Shown one piece after another: positions 53,177 through 61,921 of a stretch of 64,000 nt of DNA (its first letter is position 1; each line of letters opens with the position of its first letter). The position numbers and the translations under genes were made by a program. The notes below the pieces were generated by a model. It had not been told where the DNA came from. It made no database searches and worked only from the letters and a program-made list of their open reading frames with translations. The stretch covers positions 206,071-270,070 of the forward strand of contig NZ_BMRX01000008.1 of NCBI RefSeq assembly GCF_014648855.1, in the 5' to 3' direction. Source of the stretch: Streptomyces parvulus (GTDB taxonomy: Bacteria; Actinomycetota; Actinomycetes; Streptomycetales; Streptomycetaceae).

Positions 53177-53203
53177 TGTCGAGAACCCCCGTGCCGCTCC
53201 GTC
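53177..53203 (+). promoter_or_regulatory. ECF42-type promoter of the DGPF/sigma operon
   Basis: TGTCGA at 53177-53182 and CGTC at 53200-53203 are separated by 17 bp. This matches the autoregulated ECF42 promoter I recall (TGTCGA at -35, CG[A/T]C at -10). It lies 53 bp upstream of the DGPF gene, which is followed by an ECF42 sigma gene. Confidence 0.62.
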
Positions 53204-53255
53204 CCAGGGGTGCACGCGGCCACAATGGACCGCACCAGCACCGAGGAGACGCATC

Positions 53256-53663
53256 ATGGCCAAGTACCTGCTGCTCAAGCACTACCGAGGCGCCCCGGCC
53301 GCGGTCAACGACGTACCGATGGACCAGTGGACGCCGCAGGAGATCTCGGCGCACATGCAGTACATGCGGGACTTCGCGGACCGCCTGGAGAAGACCGGCG
53401 AGTTCGTCGACGGCCAGGCGCTCGCCCCCGAGGGCACCTTCGTCCGGTACGACGGAGAGGGCCGCCCCCCGGTCACCGACGGCCCGTTCGCCGAGACCAA
53501 GGACCTCATCGCCGGCTGGATGATCATCGACGTCGACACCTACGAGCGCGCCGTCGAGCTGGCCGGCGAGCTGTCGGCGGCCCCGGGCGCGGGCGGCAGG
53601 CCGATCCACGAGTGGCTGGAGCTGCGTCCGTTCCTGGCCGAGCCGCCCACCGTCACGGAGTGA
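53256..53663 (+). CDS. DGPF/YCII-domain protein
   Basis: This 135-residue YciI-like protein begins MAKYLLLKHYRGAP and contains PVTDGPFAETKDLIAGWMII, the DGPF motif that names the family. DGPF proteins are the conserved targets and neighbours of ECF42 sigma factors; their enzymatic role is unknown. ATG 53256 follows GAGGAG. Its stop overlaps a GTG of the sigma gene. Confidence 0.92.
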   Translation: MAKYLLLKHYRGAPAAVNDVPMDQWTPQEISAHMQYMRDFADRLEKTGEFVDGQALAPEGTFVRYDGEGRPPVTDGPFAETKDLIAGWMIIDVDTYERAVELAGELSAAPGAGGRPIHEWLELRPFLAEPPTVTE

Positions 53664-53671
53664 CCCCGCGC

Positions 53672-54859
53672 ATGGACGAGGTCCTGCTGAGGAGCCTCAC
53701 CCCGAGCGTGCTCGGTGTCCTCGTCCGCCGCGGAGCCGACTTCGCGGCGGCCGAGGACGCCGTCCAGGACGCCCTGGTGGAGGCGGTCAGGACCTGGCCC
53801 GAGGACCCGCCCCGGGATCCGAAGGGGTGGCTGGTCGCGGTGGCCTGGCGGCGGTTCCTCGACGCGGTCCGGTCCGACACCGCGCGCCGACGCCGGGAGG
53901 ACCGGGTGGACGAGGAGCCGCCGCCCGGCCCGGCGCCGTCCGCGGACGACACCCTCCAGCTCTACTTCCTGTGCGCCCACCCCTCGTTGACCCCGTCGTC
54001 GGCGGTCGCGCTCACCCTGCGCGCCGTCGGCGGGCTCACCACCCGGCAGATCGCCCGCGCCTACCTGGTGCCGGAGGCGACCATGGCGCAGCGCATCAGC
54101 CGCGCCAAACGCACCGTCTCCGGCGCCCGGTTCGACCGGCCCGGTGATGTCGCGACCGTGCTGCGGGTGCTGTACCTGGTGTTCAACGAGGGCTACTCGG
54201 GCGACGTCGACCTGGCCGCCGAGGCCATCCGGCTCACCCGGCAGCTGGCCGCCGCCGTCGACCATCCGGAGGTGGCGGGGCTGCTGGCGCTGATGCTGCT
54301 CCACCACGCCCGGCGCGCCGCGCGGACCGCCCCGGACGGCGCCCTGGTGCCGCTCGCCGAGCAGGACCGCGGCCGGTGGGACACCGCGACGATCGCCGAG
54401 GGCGTGGCGATCCTCCAGGCCGCGCTGGCCCGCGACCGGCTGGGCGAGTTCCAGGCCCAGGCGGCCGTCGCGGCCCTGCACGCCGACGCGCCGACCGCCG
54501 AGGAGACGGACTGGGTGCAGATCGTGGAGTGGTACGACGAGCTGGCCGGCCTGACGGACAGCCCGGTGGTGCGGCTCAACCGCGCGGTGGCCGTCGGGGA
54601 GGCCGACGGACCGCGGGCCGGCCTGGCGGCACTGGCCGCCGTGGACCCCGCGCTCCCCCGGCACACCGCGGCGGCGGCCTACCTCCACGAGCGCGACGGC
54701 GACCCCAAGACGGCGGCCCGGCTGTACGCGGAGGCGGCGCGCAAGGCGTCCAACCTCGCCGAGCGCGACCACCTCACCCGGCAGGCGGCCCGCCTCAACG
54801 CCCATCGCCCTCCCGGGGAGCGGCCCAGGACGGACGGCCCGCGTCCTCGGCCGGACTGA
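53672..54859 (+). CDS. ECF sigma factor, ECF42 group
   Basis: This ~395-residue sigma factor has sigma2 (FAAAEDAVQDALVEAVRTWP, KGWLVAVAWRRFLDAVRSD), sigma4 (LTTRQIARAYLVPEATMAQR, ISRAKRTV) and a long C-terminal TPR-like extension (LYLVFNEGYSGDVDLAAEAI, LNRAVAVGEADGPRAGLAAL) characteristic of ECF42, in which the extension replaces an anti-sigma factor as control element. ATG 53672 has GGAG nine bases upstream; GTG 53660 overlapping the DGPF stop is the alternative. Its 3' end overlaps the convergent MFS gene by 65 bp. Confidence 0.92.
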   Translation: MDEVLLRSLTPSVLGVLVRRGADFAAAEDAVQDALVEAVRTWPEDPPRDPKGWLVAVAWRRFLDAVRSDTARRRREDRVDEEPPPGPAPSADDTLQLYFLCAHPSLTPSSAVALTLRAVGGLTTRQIARAYLVPEATMAQRISRAKRTVSGARFDRPGDVATVLRVLYLVFNEGYSGDVDLAAEAIRLTRQLAAAVDHPEVAGLLALMLLHHARRAARTAPDGALVPLAEQDRGRWDTATIAEGVAILQAALARDRLGEFQAQAAVAALHADAPTAEETDWVQIVEWYDELAGLTDSPVVRLNRAVAVGEADGPRAGLAALAAVDPALPRHTAAAAYLHERDGDPKTAARLYAEAARKASNLAERDHLTRQAARLNAHRPPGERPRTDGPRPRPD

Positions 54860-56435
54860 CGTCGGGCGCCCGGCCGCCGGGGTGCCGCAGGGCGCAGAAG
54901 TACCCGATGGCGAGGACGACCGCCATGCCGTAGAAGACCCACTGGTTGGCCTCGGCGAAGTCGAGGCGTACGGCGGACATGGCGTCCCGCGTCGCGGTGG
55001 CGACGGGGCCGTCGCCGGTGGGCACCCGGGCGTCCGCGTTGCCGGTGACCGTCTCGGTGATCCGCCGGGCCACGGAGCGCTCGGTGTCCGGCGCCACGCC
55101 CCGCTCGCGCAGGGTCTGTTCGACGTTGTCGGTCATGGTGTGGGTCAGCATGGTGCCGAAGACGGCGAGGCCGACGCTGGCCGCGTAGTTGCGGACGGTC
55201 TGCGTGATGCCGGTGACCTCGCCGTACGAGGCGTCGATGGCGCGGTTGACGGCGTCCGTGGAGGCGGGGGCGAGGATGAAGCCGATGCCCGCGCCGGCCA
55301 GGGCGACGTAGGGCCACTGGTCGTGCATCGAGAGGTCCGTCAGCTTCCCCGCCCACAGCGCGAAGCCGACGGCGCCGAGCGCGCAGCCGAGGCGCAGCGC
55401 CGGACGGGCCCCGCGTTTGTCGAGGATGCGCCCGCCCCACTGGGAGGCGATGGCGAACCCGGCGAAGAAGTACAGCAGGTACAGCGCGGCCTGGTTGGGC
55501 GAGGCGCTCAGCGAGACCTGGGCGTAGACCGAGGCGAAGAAGAACACCGGGACGAACGCGAGCATCGCGAAGAACAGCACCAGCGCGTCCACGGTGAACG
55601 CCCGGTCGCGGAAGACCGCGAGGTTGATCAGGGGGCGGCCGGGGGCGCGGAGTTCGTAGCGGCAGAAGACGTACAGGATAGCGAGGCCGCCCACGATGCA
55701 GGCCCAGGTCGCCACGGAGTCCCAGCCCCAGGCCGCCGACTGCTGGAAGCCGAGCACGCTCAGGCCCATGCCGACGACGATCAGCGCGGCACCCTTCACG
55801 TCCAGGGTCTCCTGACGCCTGCGGTCGGGGATGCGGGCGAGCGCCGTCAGGACCAGCGCGACGATGGCGACCGGGACGTTGACCCAGAAGATCGACCGCC
55901 AGGTCCAGGCCGTCAGCCAGCCGCCGAGCAGCGGTCCGATGGCGGTGAGGGCACCGGTGACACCGAAGAAGAGGGCGAGCGCGCGCCCCCGGCGGGCGAC
56001 CGGGAACACGGCGACGACCACGGCCAGCGCGGCCGGGAAGAGCAGCGCGGCGCCCAGGCCCTGGGTGGTCCGGAAGATGATCAGCCAGGTCAGCGCCCAG
56101 TCCCCGGTGGGTACGCAGCCGCACAGCACCGACGAGATGACGAAGATCAGGGTGCCCGCCACCACGACCCGCCGCGGACCCCACAGGTCGGCCAGCCGGC
56201 CGCCGAGGGCGAAGAAGGCGGCCAGCGAGAGCAGGTAGGCGTTGATCACCCACTGCATGCCGGTGGTGGACAGGCCGAGTTCGGAGACGATGTCGGGAGC
56301 CGCGATCGACACGATGGTCTGGTCGATGAAGGTCATCGCCACCGCGAACATCATCGCGGCCAGGGCCAGCGACTGGGAGGCGACGCGACCGGCACCGAGC
56401 GCGTCCGGGTCCCGCTCCGTGTGCGTTCCGCTCAC
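54795..56435 (-). CDS. DHA2 family MFS efflux transporter
   Basis: This 546-residue protein has 14 predicted membrane helices, opening MMFAVAMTFIDQTIVSIAAP, motif A GGRLADLWGPRRVVV and a helix-5 region GVTGALTAIGPLLGGWLTAW. A hydrophilic loop near the C-terminus precedes the last helix. It probably exports toxic compounds. The start is GTG 56435 with a weak ribosome site. It overlaps the end of the sigma gene on the other strand. Confidence 0.9.
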   Translation of the reverse strand: MSGTHTERDPDALGAGRVASQSLALAAMMFAVAMTFIDQTIVSIAAPDIVSELGLSTTGMQWVINAYLLSLAAFFALGGRLADLWGPRRVVVAGTLIFVISSVLCGCVPTGDWALTWLIIFRTTQGLGAALLFPAALAVVVAVFPVARRGRALALFFGVTGALTAIGPLLGGWLTAWTWRSIFWVNVPVAIVALVLTALARIPDRRRQETLDVKGAALIVVGMGLSVLGFQQSAAWGWDSVATWACIVGGLAILYVFCRYELRAPGRPLINLAVFRDRAFTVDALVLFFAMLAFVPVFFFASVYAQVSLSASPNQAALYLLYFFAGFAIASQWGGRILDKRGARPALRLGCALGAVGFALWAGKLTDLSMHDQWPYVALAGAGIGFILAPASTDAVNRAIDASYGEVTGITQTVRNYAASVGLAVFGTMLTHTMTDNVEQTLRERGVAPDTERSVARRITETVTGNADARVPTGDGPVATATRDAMSAVRLDFAEANQWVFYGMAVVLAIGYFCALRHPGGRAPDVSPAEDAGRPSWAAPREGDGR

Positions 56436-56507
56436 CCGGTCAGTCTGCGCCGGGCCCGCCGACCGCGCACCCGGAGCCCGGCGCGGCCGGGGTCGTCGGG
56501 GTGGTCC

Positions 56508-57722
56508 TCAGGCCGCCCGCGCCACCCGCCTGGGCAGCAGTCCCCCGTCCGTCGCGCCGCGCCGGCTCGCCGCCGTCAGCGCGAGGGTCGCGGTGAGGGA
56601 GCCGGCCGCCATCGCGGTCATCGCCGTCGCCGGGGAGGTGAACTGGGCGACCGTGCCGGCCAGGGTGGCGGAGAGGCCCTGCAGGGTGAGCATCCCGGCG
56701 GAGTGCAGTCCGAGGACGTGCCCGGAGAGTTCGTCGGGGGTGAGGGCGACCAGGCGCTCCTGCTGGACCAGGCTCGCGCCGAAGCCGACGGAGGCGAGCG
56801 CGACCAGTACGGCGGTCAGCGGGAGCGGCGGGCGCAGGAAGAGGACCAGGTAGGGCGCGGCCAGCAGCGCCAGCAGCGGGACGCCGAACCGGGGTCGCAG
56901 CCGGGCCGGGAGCAGCCGGCCGACCGTCACGTCGCCCGCGAACATGCCCAGCGCGGCGCAGGCGAACAGGGTGCCGGCCGCGCGGGGGTCGTAGGAGACG
57001 TAGAGCGACTCGCAGCCGACGACGAGGCCGTTGGGGATCCACAGGGCCAGCAGCACGTGGCGGCGCGGACGGGCGGACCAGAGCAGGGCGTTGGCGTGCC
57101 AGGTGGCGCGCACGGAGGGGCGGCCGGCGGCGCGCGGCGGGCGGTGGGGTAGCCGCAGGGCGAGGGCGGCAGCGGCGGCGTACAGTCCGGCCGCGAGCAG
57201 CAGGCACAGGCGCGGGGACAGCAGGGTGACCAGGACGCCGCCGGCCGCGTATCCGGCGATCTGCATGAGGCCGCTCATCATGTTGAAGAGCGAACGCCCC
57301 GTCAGGTAGCGGTCCTTGGTGAGGATCTCGGTCAGCAGTCCCCAGCGGACGCCGCCGCCGAGGGAGGCGATCAGTCCCTCGGCGAGGACGATGGCGAGCA
57401 TCGCCCAGACGGGCAGGCCGGGCAGCGCGAGGGCAGCGGTGGCGGCGGCGAAGGCCAGGGAGAGCGCCGCCAGCGTGGTGCGCGGGGCGAGCCGGTCGGC
57501 GCCGGAGAGGAAGAGGGTGGCGCCCAGCACCTGGGCCAGCGCCGGACCGAACATGCTCAGCGCGGACAGCAGCGGCGATCCGGTGGCCCGGAACACCAGG
57601 GTGGCGAGCGCCAGTCCGCTCACCGTCTGGGCGGCGATGTTGGCCGAGGAGGAGAGGAAGAGGGGGCTGAATTCCGGGGTGCGGAAGAGGTCCGCGTAGC
57701 TCGTGCGGCGGGTGTCCGGCAT
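56508..57722 (-). CDS. MFS transporter (12-helix)
   Basis: This 404-residue protein has ~12 hydrophobic segments; FSPLFLSSSANIAAQTVSGL and GVRWGLLTEILTKDRYLTGR mark the MFS_3/enterobactin-exporter-like group. It is divergent from a DUF5937-ArsR regulator with a palindrome between, so the regulator probably controls it. The substrate is unknown. Confidence 0.88.
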   Translation of the reverse strand: MPDTRRTSYADLFRTPEFSPLFLSSSANIAAQTVSGLALATLVFRATGSPLLSALSMFGPALAQVLGATLFLSGADRLAPRTTLAALSLAFAAATAALALPGLPVWAMLAIVLAEGLIASLGGGVRWGLLTEILTKDRYLTGRSLFNMMSGLMQIAGYAAGGVLVTLLSPRLCLLLAAGLYAAAAALALRLPHRPPRAAGRPSVRATWHANALLWSARPRRHVLLALWIPNGLVVGCESLYVSYDPRAAGTLFACAALGMFAGDVTVGRLLPARLRPRFGVPLLALLAAPYLVLFLRPPLPLTAVLVALASVGFGASLVQQERLVALTPDELSGHVLGLHSAGMLTLQGLSATLAGTVAQFTSPATAMTAMAAGSLTATLALTAASRRGATDGGLLPRRVARAA

Positions 57723-57760
57723 GCGGGGAGTCTGGGCCGCCGCGGGGACCGGACGTTACT

Positions 57761-57780
57761 CTTTCGCGCCCGTGCGAAAG
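57761..57780. promoter_or_regulatory. Palindrome CTTTCGC-N6-GCGAAAG in the MFS/ArsR divergent region
   Basis: This perfect 7-bp inverted repeat sits in the 92-bp region shared by the divergent MFS and ArsR-type genes. It is a likely site for the ArsR-type regulator. Confidence 0.62.
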
Positions 57781-57814
57781 GTCGAAGGCGGGAACCGTCG
57801 GCGGGAGGGGCCGT

Positions 57815-58813
57815 ATGGGCTGGTGGCAGATCAACGCCGACACCCTCGCGCGCAGCCGTTTCGTCGTCTCGCCCCTGGCCGAGACCTTCGCGTGCCTGAA
57901 GCTGCTGCACGCGGGAGTGGCCGCGCACCCGGGCGAACGGGCCTGGCTCGACGCCCGGCTGCCCGCCTACCGGCGCCGGCTCGCGGACGATCCGGTGACG
58001 GGGCTGCTGGTCCGTTCGGGCGTCGGCCGGGAGTGGATCGCCGACTTCCTCACGCCCGCCCCGCGCGAGGGCGAGACCTTCGAGGAGGGCGTCGCACGCG
58101 TCCGGGCGGCCAGCCCCGCCGCGGCCCGCGCCGACCTGGCCGTGTCCCTCGGGGGTGTGCTGCCCCCCGCCCTGGACCGGGACGATCTGCCCGAACGCGC
58201 CGCCGCGCTGCTGGAGGACGTCTGGGCGGAGGCCGTACGGCCCGACTGGGAGCGGCGCCGCCGTGTCCTGGAGGCGGATGTCGTCGCCCGGACCGCGTGG
58301 GTCGGCCGGGGCGGCTGGGCGGCGGTGCTCGACGCGCTGCGGCCCGGCACCCGCTGGCTCGGCGACAGCCGCCTCCAGATCAACCTGAACCCGTACCCGC
58401 CGCGCGACCTGTCCGGGGCCGAGCTGGCCCTCGTGCCCATCACCCCGCAGCGGCAGGGCTGGGTGGCGTGGGAGGAACCGGAGCGGTACGCGGTGGTCTA
58501 CCCGTGCACGGGTGCCCTCGCGGACGACGGTGCGCGGGCCGTCCCCGCGGCGCTCGGCGCGCTGCTCGGCCCGGCCCGCGCGGGTGTGCTGGTCCTGCTG
58601 GGCTCCCCGATGAGCACCAGCCAGCTGGTGGGGGTGACCGGACAGGCCCTCGGCTCGGTCGGACGGCACCTGCGGATCCTGCTGGACGCCGGCCTGGTGG
58701 AGCGGCGCCGGGCGGGGCGGTCGGTGCTGTACTCACGGACGGCGGCCGGGGAGGTGCTGGTCGAGGCGGCGACCGGGGAGGCGGCCGGGGGGCCCTTCAC
58801 CGGGCGGAGCTAG
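57815..58813 (+). CDS. DUF5937/ArsR-type HTH regulator
   Basis: This 332-residue protein has an N-terminal DUF5937 region (INADTLARSRFVVSPLAETF) and a C-terminal ArsR winged helix (MSTSQLVGVTGQALGSVGRH, LRILLDAGLVERRRAGRSVL). It lacks metal-binding cysteine motifs, so it senses something other than a metal. ATG 57815 follows GGGAGGGG. It is divergent from the MFS transporter. Confidence 0.88.
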   Translation: MGWWQINADTLARSRFVVSPLAETFACLKLLHAGVAAHPGERAWLDARLPAYRRRLADDPVTGLLVRSGVGREWIADFLTPAPREGETFEEGVARVRAASPAAARADLAVSLGGVLPPALDRDDLPERAAALLEDVWAEAVRPDWERRRRVLEADVVARTAWVGRGGWAAVLDALRPGTRWLGDSRLQINLNPYPPRDLSGAELALVPITPQRQGWVAWEEPERYAVVYPCTGALADDGARAVPAALGALLGPARAGVLVLLGSPMSTSQLVGVTGQALGSVGRHLRILLDAGLVERRRAGRSVLYSRTAAGEVLVEAATGEAAGGPFTGRS

Positions 58814-58822
58814 CATCCGCTC

Positions 58823-59344
58823 ATGACGACCTCAGAGAACGCGCGCAGCAGCGAAGGCCTCCCCCTCGACGTCGGGATCGACGCCCTCCAGGGCGGGTCC
58901 GCCGACCTCTCCCAGTACGCGGGCCGGGTGGTGCTGGTGGTGAACGTGGCCTCCAAGTGCGGGCTCACGCCGCAGTACGCCGGTCTGGAGCGGCTGCACG
59001 AGCGGTACGCGGACCAGGGCTTCACCGTCCTAGGCGTGCCCTGCAACCAGTTCATGGGCCAAGAGCCCGGCAGCTCGGAGGAGATCGCCGAGTTCTGCTC
59101 GGCGACGTACGGCGTCACCTTCCCGATGACCGCGAAGGTCGACGTCAACGGCGAGGACCGCCACCCGCTCTACGACCGCCTGACCGGCTTCGCCGACGCC
59201 GAGGGGCACAGCGGGGACATCCGCTGGAACTTCGAGAAGTTCCTGATCGGACGGGACGGCAAGGTGGCCGCCCGGTTCGCGCCGCAGACCGAGCCGGAGT
59301 CCCCCGAAGTGGTGTCGGCCCTGGAGACCCGCCTGGCGGGCTGA
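58823..59344 (+). CDS. Glutathione peroxidase family protein
   Basis: This 173-residue protein has the Cys peroxidase motif VVNVASKCGLTPQYAGLERL with peroxidatic Cys near residue 45, VLGVPCNQFMGQEPGSSEEI (Gln and resolving Cys) and WNFEKFLIGRDG. Such Cys-type enzymes in glutathione-free actinobacteria use thioredoxin or mycothiol systems. It begins 9 bp after the regulator stop and may be co-transcribed. Confidence 0.94.
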   Translation: MTTSENARSSEGLPLDVGIDALQGGSADLSQYAGRVVLVVNVASKCGLTPQYAGLERLHERYADQGFTVLGVPCNQFMGQEPGSSEEIAEFCSATYGVTFPMTAKVDVNGEDRHPLYDRLTGFADAEGHSGDIRWNFEKFLIGRDGKVAARFAPQTEPESPEVVSALETRLAG

Positions 59345-59360
59345 GGTGCGACGGGACAGG

Positions 59361-59397
59361 GCCCTCTCGGCAAGGTCGGCGAACTGGTCGAGAGGGC
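59361..59397. terminator. Hairpin between glutathione peroxidase and DUF397 genes
   Basis: GCCCTCTCG (59361-59369) pairs with CGAGAGGGC (59389-59397) in the convergent gap, with weaker outer pairing (GGA/TCC). Confidence 0.6.
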
Positions 59398-59430
59398 TCC
59401 GTCTTCGGCGGGGCCGGGTGGGGCGTGGGG

Positions 59431-59622
59431 CTAGTTCTTGACCGAGCCCACGAACGCGTTCCACGCGTCGGCGGGGAAGGCGAGGACCGGGCCCTCCTGC
59501 ACCTTGGAGTCACGGACGGAGAGTGCCGCCACGACCGGTGACCGGACCTCGACGCACGCGCCGTTCCCTCCGGAGTAGGAGGACTTGGTCCACGATTCCT
59601 GGGCGCCCTGAAGAATTGCCAT
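59431..59622 (-). CDS. DUF397 domain protein
   Basis: This 63-residue protein carries the DUF397 core WTKSSYSGGNGACVEV, VRDSK and FPADAWNAFVGSVK. In Streptomyces, DUF397 proteins pair with DUF5753/XRE regulators (WhiJ-like systems), as here. ATG 59622 follows GGAGCAG. Confidence 0.93.
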   Translation of the reverse strand: MAILQGAQESWTKSSYSGGNGACVEVRSPVVAALSVRDSKVQEGPVLAFPADAWNAFVGSVKN

Positions 59623-59796
59623 GTCTGCTCCGATGGCGAGTGCTGAGTGCGGTTTACGCCAATGACGTGTGATCTTTGGCGTGATCGACGCTACTCGCTG
59701 ACCTCCCCGTACGGAGCAGCCATTCACCCGACCGGATGGCATATTCCAGGTGAGTCTTCCAGTACCACCAGTCCGGGGTGTACCATCCGCCCCTCC

Positions 59797-60654
59797 TCAG
59801 CGCGCGTACTCCTTGGCGACGTCCTCGATGAGCTGGCGGGACTGCTCCACGTTGAGGGCCTGCGCCCGCAGATGCTCGTACATCACGGTGTACTTCTGCA
59901 CGTCCAGCGCCTTCTCCAGGTACAGGTCGCTGGTCACGCCCTCGATGTAGACGACGCTGGAGTCGGCCGCGTCGGCGAACTCCAGGATCGAGTACTGGCC
60001 GTTGATGCCGGGGTGCGCGCCGACGTCGAACGGCAGCACCTGCACGGTGATGTGCGGCAGCTGCGACATCTCCGCGACGTGCTCCAACTGCTCCCGCATG
60101 ACCTGCTTTCCGCCGACCACGCGACGCAGGCTGGCCTCGTCGAGGACCACCCACAGGCGCAGCGGGTTGTTCTCGGCGGAGATGCGCTCCTGACGCCTTA
60201 TCCGGACCTGCACCCGCTTCTCGATGTCGGCGACCGACGTCTCGGGCAGCGCGCCCTGGATCAGCGCCTCGGCGTACGCCCGGGTCTGCAACAGCCCGGT
60301 GATGATCTGCGGTTCGTAGGTCCGCAGCGACTCCGCGTCGGTCTCCAGGCCGATGTAGACGCTGTACGGGATGTCCCCGAACGCGTGCCACCAGCCCTGC
60401 TGGCGCGAGTCCTTGGCCATCTGCATCAGCGAGTCGACGATCCGCTGGTCCTCGACCTCGTAGACCCCGCACAGGTCGCGGACGTCCCGCTGGCTGATGC
60501 TGCGCCGCCCGTTCTCGAGGCGGCTGATCTTCGACTGCGAGACCAGCAGCCGCTCCGCCACCTCCTCGGCCGTCATGCCCTTGAGCTCGCGGAGCCGGCG
60601 CAGCTCCTGGCCCAGCCGACGCCGCCTTACGGTGGGATTGACACTCGACGCCAC
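59797..60654 (-). CDS. XRE/DUF5753 regulator, WhiJ-like
   Basis: This 285-residue protein has an N-terminal XRE HTH (LRELKGMTAEEVAERLLVSQ, SKISRLENGRRSISQRDV) and a DUF5753 domain (YEPQIITGLLQTRAYAEALI to the end). WhiJ-type proteins work with DUF397 partners in developmental regulation; here the DUF397 gene lies 174 bp downstream. GTG 60654 has GGAGG about ten bases upstream; in-frame ATGs at 60684 and 60693 have no clear ribosome site. Confidence 0.9.
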   Translation of the reverse strand: MASSVNPTVRRRRLGQELRRLRELKGMTAEEVAERLLVSQSKISRLENGRRSISQRDVRDLCGVYEVEDQRIVDSLMQMAKDSRQQGWWHAFGDIPYSVYIGLETDAESLRTYEPQIITGLLQTRAYAEALIQGALPETSVADIEKRVQVRIRRQERISAENNPLRLWVVLDEASLRRVVGGKQVMREQLEHVAEMSQLPHITVQVLPFDVGAHPGINGQYSILEFADAADSSVVYIEGVTSDLYLEKALDVQKYTVMYEHLRAQALNVEQSRQLIEDVAKEYAR

Positions 60655-60957
60655 GGGACGTGCACCTCCGGCTGCGTGACTCATACTTGCCACTTTGCGT
60701 ATCTGCTGCTGAGCAGACTGCCACCAAGGTGCTTTCTACCGCTGGGAAACGGTCTATATGCGCCGCGTACACGCCAGTTCGGGACGACACCCGTGCACAT
60801 GGCCGCGCGGGGCGGCGGGCCGTGCCGCCGTCCGGGCGTGCCGGACGTGCGGTCGGTCCCGCCGCCCCGCGCGGACCTGCGGCTCCCGTGACCGGGCTCG
60901 GGGACTGGTGGTGCGGCGGTGCGGTACTGCGGGTGCGTCACTGCGGTGCGGTGCGGC
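60655..60957. other. Intergenic region
   Basis: Nothing beyond the likely promoter of the XRE gene is seen in these 303 bp between the XRE start and the stop of the GOLPH3-like gene. A run of short G/C-rich repeats around 60900-60960 has no clear structure. Confidence 0.5.
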
Positions 60958-61716
60958 TCAGTGGGCCACCGCACGCGCCATCGATCCGTGGCGCGGTTGC
61001 GCCGGAACGCCGTGGGCGGGTTCCGGGGCGGGCCTGCCGCCCGGTCCGGCGGCCTGGCGGCCGGCCGGGGCCGGAGCGCGGCGCTGCTGCGCCCCCGCGC
61101 CGTTCTGGACGTCCATCACCGCGTGCGCCACCAGGCCGCCCATGGGGTCGTGCCGGATGAGGTCCCGCAGGCGGGACCGCGACGAGCGTCCTTCGTTGCC
61201 CGGGTAGAGGTGCTTGCCGAGACCGACCGCGTGGGCCAGCGCGGCGAGCGCGGCGGTCCGCGGGTCCGGCGGGACGCCGGTGCGGATCGCCGAGTCCAGC
61301 CGGGCCTTGATCTCCCGGCTGATCGCCGTGTCGGTCGCCTGGTAGCGAGTCGTCGGCAGCACCCCGCACATCTGGCCCTCCACGGCATGCACCATGCCGC
61401 ATCGCTCCAGATGCGAGAGGTAGGTCTGGCGCAGCCCCAGCCGGGGTCCGCCAATCCAGTTGACCGCCCGTACGGGAGCGCCACGCCTTCGCAGCAACTC
61501 CAACGCGCAGTCCAGTGTTGGATCTCCTGTCGGCCGTGGTGCCACCACGGCGATACGATCCCCGTCTGGGGCTATCCGTCCGGCCAGCGCCAGCTCGACG
61601 AGCTGTGCTCCGGCCAGACCGAGGTCGAGCGACTGCGGCTGTGCGGTGGTACCCGTGGTCGGGTCCAGCGCCAGCAGCAGAAGCTCCTCCGGAAGTGTTC
61701 TGCGGCTCCTGCCCAT
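60958..61716 (-). CDS. GOLPH3/VPS74 (GPP34) domain protein
   Basis: This 252-residue protein matches actinobacterial GPP34 proteins: LPEELLLLALDPTTG, LVELALAGRIAPDGDRIAVV, LDSAIRTGVPPDPRTAALAA, LAHAVGLGKHLYPGNEGRSS. In eukaryotes the fold binds PI4P at the Golgi; the bacterial role is unknown. A ~45-residue low-complexity tail follows. ATG 61716 follows GGGGAGG. It is divergent from the carboxypeptidase gene. Confidence 0.88.
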   Translation of the reverse strand: MGRSRRTLPEELLLLALDPTTGTTAQPQSLDLGLAGAQLVELALAGRIAPDGDRIAVVAPRPTGDPTLDCALELLRRRGAPVRAVNWIGGPRLGLRQTYLSHLERCGMVHAVEGQMCGVLPTTRYQATDTAISREIKARLDSAIRTGVPPDPRTAALAALAHAVGLGKHLYPGNEGRSSRSRLRDLIRHDPMGGLVAHAVMDVQNGAGAQQRRAPAPAGRQAAGPGGRPAPEPAHGVPAQPRHGSMARAVAH

Positions 61717-61795
61717 CCATGCCTCCCCGCGTGGATGACAGACAGGGTGACCCCTCTCACATTGGTCTGTCGAGGGTGCGTGACCGGTTCGTAGT

Positions 61796-61824
61796 GGAAC
61801 CAGTAGGTATGTCGTTCTCGTCTA
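61796..61824 (+). promoter_or_regulatory. Candidate SigE-type promoter of the carboxypeptidase gene
   Basis: GGAACC (61796-61801) and CGTCTA (61819-61824) are spaced by 17 bp, resembling the SigE (cell-envelope stress) promoter. It lies about 100 bp upstream of a peptidoglycan-modifying gene, a typical SigE target class. It is a consensus match only. Confidence 0.42.
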
Positions 61825-61921
61825 CCGCGTGGGTTCCCCCCGTACACAGGACACTGGTACATGGTTTCGGTACGGGATCGGCAGCGCGCACAGCACTGTG
61901 CGGCGCATGGAGGAGGCATCG

